From: CAVTLG01 sp963735495
Lineage (GTDB): Bacteria; Chloroflexota; Ktedonobacteria; Ktedonobacterales; Ktedonobacteraceae
Assembly: GCA_963735495.1 (NCBI GenBank)
Contig: CAVTLG010000014.1
Span: forward strand, 868,001 to 932,000
Reading direction: 5' to 3'
Length of the DNA stretch: 64,000 bases
A program made the position numbers and the translations under genes. Positions 44,715-53,659 of this stretch are shown here, piece by piece. Under the pieces are notes generated by a model. The model saw nothing but the letters and a program-made list of their open reading frames with translations, was not told the DNA's origin and did not search any database. The stretch's first letter is position 1. Each line of letters opens with the position of its first letter.

Positions 44715-45880
44715 TAGAACGCCTCCCCAACCCTGACATGACTTTTCAGTAAGTTGCGTGAGATGATATAGCGCTGAATTTCATCAGTGCCCTCGAAGAT
44801 ACGATAGAGACGCACCAGGCGATACCAGCGCTCAATCGGGAGCTCTTTGGTATAGCCCATGCCGCCGTGGATCTGCAACACGCGGTCGATCACCTGATTG
44901 GCCATCGTCGCGCCGTGCAACTTGGCCACCGACGAAGCGTGGCGCGTATCCTTGCCATTTTCCGCCAGCCAGGCCGCGTAGAGCACCAGCCAGCGTGTGG
45001 CCTCAATCTCCACATATGAGTCAGCGATCATCCACTGAATGGCCTCGTATTCAGCGATGGGGTGGCCCATCGAAACACGCTGCTTCGCGTAATCGATCGC
45101 CATTTGCAGCGCACGTTCCGCCGTTCCCACCGCGCTGGCAGGGATGCGCCAGCGGCCAGCGCCAATCCACTGCATTCCCAGGTCGAAGCCTTTGCCGATC
45201 TCGCCGAGAATATTCGCCGCGGGCACGCGCACGTTTTCGAAATAGAGGGATGCTGGCTCCCAGTCTCCCATGGTAGGGATCGGGCTGGACGTCCAACCCA
45301 TCGCGCGGTCCACCAGGAAGCAGGTCACGCCTCCATGGCCGCCCTTCTCCGGGTCAGTCACCGCAAAGACCATCGCGAAATCGGCCTCGTTGCCGCCAGT
45401 AATAAAGATCTTTTCCCCGTTCAGGATATACTCATCGCCATCCTTGACTGCGCGCATCTTGATATTGGCCGCGTCAGAACCGGCGCCTGGCTCCGTCAGC
45501 GCAAAGCATGAGCGGCGCTCCCCATTGATCGTCGGGATCAAATAGCGCTGTTTCTGCTCCTCATTGCACTGGTAGAGAATATTATCAGCATTGCCGCCAA
45601 AGGTGAACGGCACAAACGTGTGAGACAGCTCCATGGCGGTAATCGCGCCCATGATCGGACCGAGATTAGCCCCGCCGTATTCTTCGGGGGTAGTAATGCC
45701 CCAGAAGCCCATCGCTTTGGCCTTCTGTTGCAATGCGCGCATTTTCTCCCACTCTAATGCGGGGCGCCCTTCGCGCTCATTCAGCAAAACCTGACCTTCC
45801 AGGGGAAGCAGTTCGCGGGTAACAAACTCGCGTACCGTCTGTTGCACCATTTTCTGTTCGTCGTTGAGGCTAAAATCCAT
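44714..45880 (-). CDS. Acyl-CoA dehydrogenase
   Basis: 388 residues from the ATG at 45880 with AAAGGAGCA upstream. Motifs: CFALTEPGAGSDAANI, the FAD/substrate signature; HGGMGYTKELPIERWYR; and FEGTDEIQRYIISRNLL with the expected catalytic Glu region. The enzyme introduces a trans-2,3 double bond into an acyl-CoA, passing electrons to ETF. It opens the catabolic operon with thiolase, ligase and SDR, and follows the R2lox gene on the same strand. Confidence 0.92.
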   Translation of the reverse strand: MDFSLNDEQKMVQQTVREFVTRELLPLEGQVLLNEREGRPALEWEKMRALQQKAKAMGFWGITTPEEYGGANLGPIMGAITAMELSHTFVPFTFGGNADNILYQCNEEQKQRYLIPTINGERRSCFALTEPGAGSDAANIKMRAVKDGDEYILNGEKIFITGGNEADFAMVFAVTDPEKGGHGGVTCFLVDRAMGWTSSPIPTMGDWEPASLYFENVRVPAANILGEIGKGFDLGMQWIGAGRWRIPASAVGTAERALQMAIDYAKQRVSMGHPIAEYEAIQWMIADSYVEIEATRWLVLYAAWLAENGKDTRHASSVAKLHGATMANQVIDRVLQIHGGMGYTKELPIERWYRLVRLYRIFEGTDEIQRYIISRNLLKSHVRVGEAF

Positions 45881-46056
45881 GATCTTGCTCCTTTGCACCG
45901 CTGGTTCGTGCCACGATGTAGGTTGAGGGAGGTTGCTCCGTCCCCTCGTCCTGTTAGACCAACTACTGACAAGATTACCAAACGTCCGCGGAAGTGAATA
46001 TGCGCAGAGAACGTTTCTCCAGCCCAGTCATCCCCATAACGCGCGAAGAGCTTCGT

Positions 46057-46941
46057 TCAGACCGTTTCGGGTTCGGTCGCCTCTTCGCTGCTTTCCTGAT
46101 AGATCTGTTCCAGACTCTGTTCGCGAGCACGTGCGATGCGCGCCAGCCGTTTCTCAAACTGCTGTTTGGCATACTCGCGGGTGACTTCAGGAGCCCCATT
46201 GCGTTCCTGCGAACTGGCAATGTCGTCAAAGTAGTGGTGCATCCGCTCTTCCACCAGCGGCCAGAGGGACTTGTCCTGGGCGACTAAGCGAGAAATCAGA
46301 AAAACGCCATAGGCAATATGCCGGGACTCGTCGCGTTTCAGCAACTGAAGCCCGTGCCGTAATCCTGGCATGATATTGCTTGTGCTGAGATTTCGTGAGA
46401 AGCTGTAATATCCCGTCTCCGCCAGGACGCCTTCCACAATCATATTGTAGAGAACTGACGCCCGGATCTGATTCTCCGGGGAAGGATCGGTGAGCAAGCG
46501 ATTCATGACGGTAGGCAGTTCCTCCGAAAAGAGATTCTGATCAGCCGCTACTCGCGACTGGTGCAAATCCCCGTGTTCCTGTAACACCTCGTCGAGCAAG
46601 CGCCGGAAAAACTCCGTATGCTTCGCTTCTTCCCAGAGAAAGGTCGTCAGGAACATCTCCTCTTCCAGGCGACCTTCGCGCGCTATCGTCATGACCAGAG
46701 GAAGCAGGTCGAGCGTCACGGCTTCTTCTCCCACCTGAAAGCTCAAAATCAGACTACGCAGGCGTTCTTTCTCGTCATCGGGAAGACGCTGCCAGTCCTG
46801 GAGATCCTGGCTCAGATCAATGGCTCGAGGGTCCCAGGTGCCCAGCTTTTTGGCTTTGTGGTACAGCCGCATGGGCCAGATGTCATGACGCAGACCCCGA
46901 TTGGTCAGCGTCGTATAGGTCCGCAGAGGTGTCGTTGTCAT
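46057..46941 (-). CDS. R2-like ligand-binding oxidase (R2lox)
   Basis: 294 residues. It belongs to the ferritin-like ribonucleotide-reductase R2 superfamily. Metal ligands appear in VGEEAVTLD (Glu72), LWEEAKHTEF (Glu105, His108), NMIVEGVLAETGYY (Glu) and RDESRHIAYG (Glu, His). The Val three residues after the first Glu and a Tyr of the ETGYY block are the pair that forms the Val-Tyr ether cross-link in known R2lox proteins with a Mn/Fe centre and a bound fatty acid. It is 11 bases downstream of a TetR gene and upstream of acyl-CoA dehydrogenase, consistent with a lipid-related oxidation. The physiological substrate is unknown. Confidence 0.85.
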   Translation of the reverse strand: MTTTPLRTYTTLTNRGLRHDIWPMRLYHKAKKLGTWDPRAIDLSQDLQDWQRLPDDEKERLRSLILSFQVGEEAVTLDLLPLVMTIAREGRLEEEMFLTTFLWEEAKHTEFFRRLLDEVLQEHGDLHQSRVAADQNLFSEELPTVMNRLLTDPSPENQIRASVLYNMIVEGVLAETGYYSFSRNLSTSNIMPGLRHGLQLLKRDESRHIAYGVFLISRLVAQDKSLWPLVEERMHHYFDDIASSQERNGAPEVTREYAKQQFEKRLARIARAREQSLEQIYQESSEEATEPETV

Positions 46942-46952
46942 AGGAAGGGTTC

Positions 46953-47570
46953 CTACCTTTCGTTGTGCTGTTCCGTCTCGGCGTGTTTTGCTGTCTCACT
47001 CGACGTGTTGCGCACCGCTGCCGCGAACATATCGAGAAAAGGATGCGCCTGTTCGACGAAGGGGACGGTGGTGCCATGGGTCATTCTCTGGATCAGCAAG
47101 CCATTGATCTGGTACCGAAGCAGCAAACAGAAGCTGGCATCAGGCAACCCAAGATACGCCTGGACGGCCTGGTCATAGCGCTCTGCGCCAGCCCGGAGGA
47201 TCGCGCACGCATTGCTGCCATAGAGATCGCGATGTTGATAATAATCCAACGTGAGCAGCAATTGTTTCTGGAGAGCCTCCTCATGTTCGGCCAGAAAGTG
47301 AAAGAGGTCCATCAGGCGTCCCTCAAAGGAGGCGTGACCGGGTGCCTGAGACAGAGCCTCAAGGACCGTTTGCTGGGTGATCTCTTCAACCAGTTGCTGG
47401 AACAGGGCCTCTTTGGTGGGGAAGTAATGGTATAACGTTCCGGTGGAAACGTTGAGTGCTTCGGCCACCTGGCGCATCGTCAGCGCGCTATAGCCTCGCT
47501 CTGCAAACAAGTCAAAGCATTGTGCAAGCAGATGCTTGCGATAACTCACATGATCAACCAGTTTCGGCAT
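46953..47570 (-). CDS. TetR-family regulator of the R2lox operon
   Basis: 205 residues from the ATG at 47570 with AAGGA upstream; a longer frame begins at 47627. The helix-turn-helix is LTMRQVAEALNVSTGTLYHYFPTK. The ligand-binding half is of the common helical type. A 24-bp palindrome at 47590-47613 just upstream is the probable autoregulatory site. It is first in the operon TetR-R2lox and possibly of the downstream acyl-CoA genes, so the effector may be a fatty acid or acyl-CoA (inference). Confidence 0.9.
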   Translation of the reverse strand: MPKLVDHVSYRKHLLAQCFDLFAERGYSALTMRQVAEALNVSTGTLYHYFPTKEALFQQLVEEITQQTVLEALSQAPGHASFEGRLMDLFHFLAEHEEALQKQLLLTLDYYQHRDLYGSNACAILRAGAERYDQAVQAYLGLPDASFCLLLRYQINGLLIQRMTHGTTVPFVEQAHPFLDMFAAAVRNTSSETAKHAETEQHNER

Positions 47571-47589
47571 CAATTTTCCTTGAAGGTAT

Positions 47590-47613
47590 TTTATATCGAA
47601 CAATCGGTATAAA
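47590..47613. promoter_or_regulatory. 24-bp palindrome, TetR operator
   Basis: TTTATATCGAACAATCGGTA and the next four bases form a dyad whose arms match except at one pair. It lies 20 bases upstream of the TetR start codon. Confidence 0.7.
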
Positions 47614-47708
47614 TAAAGTATAGTCACTCAAGAGAGAAAAGTCAAGGGTGATTGCTCCGGGTCCCCCCTCACTATTTCCGCCAGCTAGTGGGACGCCTGC
47701 GAAACAGC

Positions 47709-48893
47709 TTACGCTGCCAGAAGAGCGGCCCCTGATCCTCCCAGACGACGAAGATGTGCCCGTTTGCGTCGTTGATAGCGCTTTCCCTTCCAGACAAAGG
47801 GCGTAGGATGAGCATTCCAGCCAGTGACAGTTTGTTCTAACCACTCAATGACTTGCTCAGCGGTCTTGGGATGCTGACCGGAGAGCGCATGATGCACAAT
47901 GATGCGTTGCACCGATTCGGTCATATTGAGCCAGGAACCCGAGATGGGGGTGTAAAGCGGCATCACGCCATGATGGAAAAGCCAGATCACCAGATCGGGT
48001 GTCAGATGTCCAGCGAGATTGTCCCAGACAAGCAAGATGCGTAAAGGCGGGAGTTCCTCAGCGCTCTCATGAGGCTGAAGCCAGGTTCTCCATTGAGCAG
48101 CAAGCGGTCGCTCTGTTTCAGGAGGTAACTGCTCGTCTGGCTGCTTTTTCTCGATCTTGGCCAATACCTCCGAGAGTTGTTCTTTGAGCCAGGGGTGCAG
48201 TACAGCATTGGGAGCAGAGAGCACTCCTTTGGCTCGAACCTCTCCTGTGGCCGGGCGAAAGAGGGTCAGCAGTTTTGCCGTGCCACCTCGGACATACTCA
48301 TGTGGCTGAAGAGCAGCTTTGCCTTCAGGTTGCCAGCTTGCTCCGGGCTGAGGGATCGCCTGATACGGTCCGGCTTCATCCTGGCAGAGAACCATCACCC
48401 CGGCGCATTCCCCAGTTTGGTAGGCTTGCTCAATCAGTGCTTTTTTTTCTTGGGTCTGTGGATCGTGGACGATCACGACGCCTTCTTTGCGCACTCGCTC
48501 GGCGGCTCCTGTCGGGCACCAGGTGCGGCTCTGTTGATACGTATAGCCAGCTTCTAACAGCACCCGATGGATAGTATGAGCACACAACTTCGGCAAGCCC
48601 AGTTCGCGGCGCAGGGTCCGTTCCAGGGTTTTCAAAGACCAGGTGGCTGTTCCGTCTCCTTGCCGATCAGGACAACGTTGCACGGTGCGCAGGATGTGAC
48701 CTCGCACCTCTTGATGATAGGTGGGTTTGCGCCCTCGTCCTGGCGCAATGGTAAGCACCGCTGCTATCCCGCGCTGATGGAAGCGCTCAACCAATTGGGC
48801 CACGGCTTGACGACTGATCCCTGCCTGTTTCCCTGCTGCTGTGAATGTAAGACCTTGTGCGAGGGCTAGCAATGCTTTGGCTCGTCGAACCAC
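47709..48893 (-). mobile_element. IS630-family transposase with an upstream amber codon
   Basis: 394 codons from a GTG. N-terminal helix-turn-helix (AAGKQAGISRQAVAQLVERF), DDE domain with LCQDEAGPY, LVWDNLAGH and SGSWLNMTESVQRI giving D, D, E. The same frame upstream reads LTAEEQ, then TAG (48936-48938), then QLEQIAKASSERIDVVRRAK, which continues naturally into the protein. So the original N-terminus is interrupted by a stop codon, and the present GTG start may yield a shortened protein lacking about 20 residues. I could not find the terminal inverted repeats or TA target duplication with confidence. Confidence 0.8.
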
Positions 48894-49060
48894 ATCGATT
48901 CGTTCACTGCTCGCTTTGGCGATCTGCTCTAGCTGCTATTGCTCTTCTGCTGTTAATCATGAAAATCAGGCATCAGCGTCAGGGGATTGCGATAGATGCA
49001 TTGGCCACTTCCTCAAAACAGAGGTCCAGATTTGTATTCTGGATCTCTGCTTTTTGCTCT

Positions 49061-49134
49061 AGCTGAAGTCGTCAGCGAGCTTCTCATGGGATGATCTCGC
49101 TTGCGTTTTGACGACTTCGTTGACGACTTCAGCT
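49061..49134. repeat. Long inverted repeat
   Basis: AGCTGAAGTCGTCA (49061-49074) and its exact complement (49121-49134). The right arm is partly duplicated as TTGACGACTTC twice. Partly paired bases lie between. Possible end of a mobile element. Confidence 0.65.
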
Positions 49135-49201
49135 ATCAATTTCGGTCAAGTCTGGTAGAGCACTGTAGAAAGCTCTGCTGTGTGGAATGGCTTAAAAAGC
49201 G

Positions 49202-49233
49202 GCCCCATAGACTTCAGTAGAGGTCTATGGGGC
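49202..49233. repeat. 11-bp stem hairpin
   Basis: GCCCCATAGAC and GTCTATGGGGC with a 10-base loop. No T-run follows. Confidence 0.55.
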
Positions 49234-49925
49234 AAATGGTAGCGCATACGGGACCCGATATGGCTTGTTGTTCTTCGGTTGTTGGTGTCTCTCAATGAGC
49301 CTGAGAAGCCATTTCCGTTTCCACAACGGTTGTGTTTATACCGGATGGTTTGTCGAGGTTATTGTACTCGTTGCTGCACTGCTGGAGAACAGATCTAGCA
49401 TGACATAGGAGAGTGAACGCACAAGGTGAAGTTCATTCTCCTCTTTCGAGACTGAGTGAAAAACGGGATATTGATGTATGATGAATGATGAAATGATTAT
49501 CCATCATCTTTCGTGCAGGATGAGTTTATCAGAAATCTTCTCTTTTTCACTGCCCGCTTTGAAAGCGGGGCAAGATCACTACCGGTTTGCTTCCCTTTCT
49601 GAGAAGATCCTGAGCAGAAAAATTTTGACGCAATGCGTATCCCACTCCGTCATGTCAACTGCCCACAAACATATATACCAACTGCTGTTCAGCACAGAAA
49701 TGTATCCAAAGTGTTACTAAAGTGTTACTTAAATGTGCTTCCGTACCAACCCGGTCGTTCGGTATACTCCCCCTGGCACCAAACAGGAGTGAGCAGAGCA
49801 GACGAACTTGTCACTTCGGAGCGGCCAAATCCAAGGAGACCATGCACAACGCATTGGTCACCGTGATCTCCCAACCGTTTTTTCAGGAAAGGAAAAACAA
49901 GGATGAGAAGAAAGGAATCAGGCAA

Positions 49926-50242
49926 ATGAAACGCAAATTGACTCTGGTTTTCTCCCTCGTGCTTCTCTTAGTTGACTCTTTACTTTGAGCGTAAATGGAG
50001 GTGTGGCATCTGCAGCCAGCAGCACACAACACCCTCTGAATGCTCAAGTGAAGTTTATAGGCCACACGGAAGCGAGCGTTTCCAGCGTGGAGACATCCCT
50101 TGTAACGGCGGCGGCTGTCAGCCCTGACAACGTCACGCGTGAGACCTGTAACTCAACAAGTGACTACTTCATGATATGGAGCAATTATGGTGCTGATATC
50201 GACTGCTTTGTCCATCGTGTAGATATTATTCATATCAACTAA
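49926..50242 (+). pseudogene. Small secreted beta/gamma-crystallin-like protein, frameshifted
   Basis: The ATG at 49926 begins a signal peptide (KRKLTLVFSLVLLLVDSL) that stops at TGA 49986-49988. In the frame one base back, translation continues as SVNGGVASAASSTQHPLNAQ and ends in CNSTSDYFMIWSNYGADIDC plus a short tail. The last block matches the short crystallin-like domain found in secreted proteins of Streptomyces and Ktedonobacter. A missing base near 49981-49985 explains the split. The intact product would be about 105 residues before processing. Confidence 0.7.
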
Positions 50243-50282
50243 ATGTCGCAAGCTCTCCTTGTAAATTTGGGAATTCCATGAG

Positions 50283-50408
50283 TCTGGCTCACATTTGGTG
50301 CTTCGATTATTGCAGGCTATGCAAGTGTCTCAGGGAATTGCATCTGAAGCGGACAAAGATTTTTCAAGCCATCTGCTGATGAGCTTGAATCACCAAGAGT
50401 GAGCCAGA
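50283..50408. mobile_element. MITE-like element with 18-bp terminal inverted repeats
   Basis: TCTGGCTCACATTTGGTG (50283-50300) and CACCAAGAGTGAGCCAGA (50391-50408) are inverted repeats matching at 16 of 18. The element is 126 bp and encodes nothing. A third copy of its right end lies at 38287-38319. Confidence 0.65.
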
Positions 50409-50490
50409 ACCACTCTTCAGGGCATTTACTACTATCACATGGTGACACAGAACAAATGGTTCCGTCGGTTCAAGGAAGGAGATCACAGGT

Positions 50491-53265
50491 ATGACGATGA
50501 CGAATGGCGACAATTCTTCCTTCGGAAGAGTGCTCAAGACGTTTCGCACGCGTCGGGACCTCACTCAGCAAGCGTTGGCCGACGCGCTTGGAATCCGCCG
50601 CCGGACGCTGGTTCGCTGGGAGCAAGGAGACTACCTTCCCGAGAGCAAAACGATGGTCCTGGAACTAGCTCGATGCCTGAAGTTGGACGAACAGGAAGCC
50701 CGTCAGTTGCTGGAAGCCAGCCTCACGGCACTCTCTCCCTACTGGTCGGTTCCTTTGCCGCGCAATTCCTATTTCACCGGACGTGAGGAGATCCTGGAAG
50801 AGCTGCACGTCCAGCTTGGCGTTGGGCAAGCCATTGCTCTGATCCAGTCCGCTGTGCTCCATGGGCTGGGTGGGGTGGGCAAGACGCAGATTGCTCTGGA
50901 ATATGCCTACCAGCACTTCCTGGAATATAGCGCGGTCTTCTGGATTGAGGCAGAAACTGAGGAGAGCATCATCGCCAACCTGCTGCACATCGCCGAGGTC
51001 CTTCAGTTACCAGAACGAGAGGTAAAGGACCAGCAGCACATCGTTGCCGCTGTGCAGCACTGGCTCTCGACTCATAACCAGTGGCTGTTGCTCTGGGATA
51101 ACGTCGAACATCTGGAGGTAGTGCAGCACTTCCTGCTCACTGTTCGGCAAGGAGCGCTACTCATTACCACACGTGCTCAGGCGCTGGGCACCCTGGCCCG
51201 GGGCATCGAGGTGCGTCCCATGCAGCAGGAGGAAGGACTGCTGTTTTTGTTGCGGCGGGCCAAAGAGTTGGAGCCAGAAGCCAGCAACCAGCAGCTACAG
51301 CAGTTTGCTCGGCAGAAACCTCAGGAGTATGAAGCAGCACGTGAACTGGTGAGGGAAATGGGAGGGTTGCCACTGGCCCTCGATCAGGCAGGAGCCTACC
51401 GGGAAGAAACACAGTGTGGTCTCTCTGCGTATTTGGATCTGCTCCACACCCAACAAGGGGCGCTGCTCTTCAGACGAGGCGAGCAGACCTGCGAGCATCC
51501 TGAACCTGTTGCGACGACGTTTCAGTTGGCCATGACGGCAGCTCTGCAACGCCATCCTGCAGTCGGAGACCTCTTGCGGGTCGGTGCCTTCTTGCAGCCC
51601 GATGCTATTCCTGAAGAACTCTTTCGTCAGGGGGGGATGCATCTGGGGGAAGCGCTTTCAACGGTCACAGGCGAGGATCTGAGTTGGAATCACCTGATGG
51701 CGGCAGCCTGTGACTATTCGTTGCTGTCACGACAAGGACACCAACAGACCTTTTCGCTGCATCGTCTGGTGCAGGCGGTCGTGCTCAACGCGATGGAGGA
51801 GCGCGAACGTGACACCTTTCGGCTTCGCGTGCTTCACGCACTTGAGAGATCCTTTCCTAACGTGGGACTGGAGGATGCGACATCTGTCTGGAAACAGTGT
51901 GAGCGATTGTTCCCTCATGCTTTGGGATACATCCAAGCGGTCGATGGAGCGGAAGACCCTCTGGTTGGTGCGTCGCTCATCTATAAAGTGGCTCGTTATC
52001 TGCGTCTGCGGGGACAGTATGGGGAGGCGGAGGCGCTCTTTCAACGAGCGGTGTCGCTGCGAGAGCAGGCATTGGGGGAAACTCACCCCGACTTCGCCGT
52101 CGCGCTCCATGAGTTAGCAGAGACCTCTCGCGAGCAAGGGAACTACCACCAGGCGGAGGTGCTCTTTCAGCGAGCGTTGTGCATCCTGGAACAGGCATTG
52201 GGGGCTGACCACCCGGAGATCGTTTCTCCGCTTGGGAATCTGGCGATCCTTTTGGCGAAGCAAGGCAAGTGTGTGCAGGCAACCTCTCTCCTTCAGCGTG
52301 TGTTACACATCAGTGAGCAGACCTGGGGTCCTGATCACCCGCTCATGGCCACGGCCCTCCTCAATCTGGCGACCGTCAGTTACAAACAGACCGATGATGC
52401 GCAGGCTGTCGTCCTCTTTCAGCGAGCGTTGCGCATCCTGGAGCAGGCTCTTGGGGCCGATCACCCACAAGTCGCCTTTCCGCTGAATAACCTGGCAGAA
52501 ATCTCCATCAAGCAAGGGAAGTATGACCAGGCACTGCTGCTGTTGCAACGAGCGGTGCGGATCAGCGAGCAGGCGTTGGGAGTCGATCACCCTCAACTCG
52601 CGTACTCGCTTGCCCATCTTGCGGAGATCTCAGCCCACCAGTGCAACAACGAGCAAGCTGCACAGTTGTACCAGCGGGTGCTCACCATCAGAGAGCAGTG
52701 GCTCGCCCCTGACCATCCCGATACCGGGTCGGCGCTCCATGACCTGGCCCTCTTTCGGCAGCGCCAGGGAAGGAGTGAGGACGCCATCACGTTCGCCAGT
52801 CGTGCTCTGACAATTCGCGTCCAAGTACTGGGGGAGAGCCACCCTCATACCGTGGCCACACGCACCCTCTACACACGACTCCTCCAACAGAGTACGCACC
52901 GGGAACGAGGACAACCAGATCAACGTTCTCTGCTGTGTCGTTCAGTGCAAGAAAGAAGCGATCAACAGTGGCCAGCAGAGGGCGTCTCTGTTGAGACTGC
53001 TGTTTCTTTCTCTTCCTCTGAAGATGCATCTTTGCAGGCGTTTTTTGATGCGTGTTGTGAGTTGCATCCCCGTGCCTGGTGTCGTTCTGCAGACCTCTGG
53101 TGGGCCTATCAACAATGGGTAGAACAGCGCCAGGAACGCTATCCCCTCTCGCGAAGAGCCTTTATTGTACAGTTGCAAACACATGGCTGCTGTGCTGACA
53201 GGACAAAGCGGGCGCGCATCTGGCGTGGAATTGCCCTCGTTGGCCAGCATGGTGACGGAGGATGA
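50491..53265 (+). CDS. XRE-NB-ARC (STAND)-TPR regulator with a D5-primase-like C-terminal domain
   Basis: 924 residues with AAGGAAGGAG upstream. Residues 12-70 are an XRE helix-turn-helix (TQQALADALGIRRRTLVRWE). The STAND NTPase follows with P-loop HGLGGVGKT (124-132) and Walker B LLLWDNVE. Residues about 500-800 hold seven or so 42-residue kinesin-light-chain-type TPRs (ALGADHP, QGNYHQAEVLFQRAL). The final 90 residues (LQAFFDACCELHP, DLWWAYQQWV, PLSRRAFIVQL, RIWRGIALV) resemble the winged-helix end of phage D5-type primase/helicases. STAND proteins switch on ligand binding, then oligomerise. The gene precedes the NRPS cluster and could be its regulator or a defence sensor. Confidence 0.88.
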   Translation: MTMTNGDNSSFGRVLKTFRTRRDLTQQALADALGIRRRTLVRWEQGDYLPESKTMVLELARCLKLDEQEARQLLEASLTALSPYWSVPLPRNSYFTGREEILEELHVQLGVGQAIALIQSAVLHGLGGVGKTQIALEYAYQHFLEYSAVFWIEAETEESIIANLLHIAEVLQLPEREVKDQQHIVAAVQHWLSTHNQWLLLWDNVEHLEVVQHFLLTVRQGALLITTRAQALGTLARGIEVRPMQQEEGLLFLLRRAKELEPEASNQQLQQFARQKPQEYEAARELVREMGGLPLALDQAGAYREETQCGLSAYLDLLHTQQGALLFRRGEQTCEHPEPVATTFQLAMTAALQRHPAVGDLLRVGAFLQPDAIPEELFRQGGMHLGEALSTVTGEDLSWNHLMAAACDYSLLSRQGHQQTFSLHRLVQAVVLNAMEERERDTFRLRVLHALERSFPNVGLEDATSVWKQCERLFPHALGYIQAVDGAEDPLVGASLIYKVARYLRLRGQYGEAEALFQRAVSLREQALGETHPDFAVALHELAETSREQGNYHQAEVLFQRALCILEQALGADHPEIVSPLGNLAILLAKQGKCVQATSLLQRVLHISEQTWGPDHPLMATALLNLATVSYKQTDDAQAVVLFQRALRILEQALGADHPQVAFPLNNLAEISIKQGKYDQALLLLQRAVRISEQALGVDHPQLAYSLAHLAEISAHQCNNEQAAQLYQRVLTIREQWLAPDHPDTGSALHDLALFRQRQGRSEDAITFASRALTIRVQVLGESHPHTVATRTLYTRLLQQSTHRERGQPDQRSLLCRSVQERSDQQWPAEGVSVETAVSFSSSEDASLQAFFDACCELHPRAWCRSADLWWAYQQWVEQRQERYPLSRRAFIVQLQTHGCCADRTKRARIWRGIALVGQHGDGG

Positions 53266-53659
53266 CGCGGGGTGACATGCTGCGAGCCGCGAAACAGTCC
53301 AGAGGAGGACGCACACAGAAACAGACGCCGCTTAATCCCAAAATTGACACTTACTACCACCACGATCACGAATGAACAGAACATTTCTTGAGCGGCTCCT
53401 GCTGTACCACAATGGGACAGTGATTGTCCCATCGGATCTTCTACACTTGGAATACTGTAAGAAATGAAGAAGGGGTGTCGTCGGCCAGCAGAGACGATAG
53501 ATGTGGTTTCATCACTGCGGCCAATCTTTTGGCAGAAAGCAGCCAAACATGTACAAATGGCAGGCCGAAAACCATATTCTTGCCGAGGCAGCCATTTTAT
53601 GCTTTCTGTCACATCTTGCCACTGAGAGATTCATAGACTCGAAGGAAGGATTTTTTGAG
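53266..53659. other. Intergenic, upstream of the NRPS cluster
   Basis: 394 bases between the regulator and the first synthetase. It probably contains the cluster promoter, but I cannot fix the boxes. An in-frame extension of the synthetase to 53501 lacks protein character. Confidence 0.5.

Larger units (their letters stand above)
48957..49925. other. Gene-poor region with inverted repeats
   Basis: About 970 bases without a supportable gene. It contains the two inverted repeats listed separately. Small frames at 49478-49720 and 49722-49988 have no ribosome-binding site or family features. Confidence 0.5.

Noticed and set aside
49478..49988. Two small plus-strand frames
   Set aside because: No ribosome-binding sites or recognisable features; the second covers the signal-peptide region in another frame.
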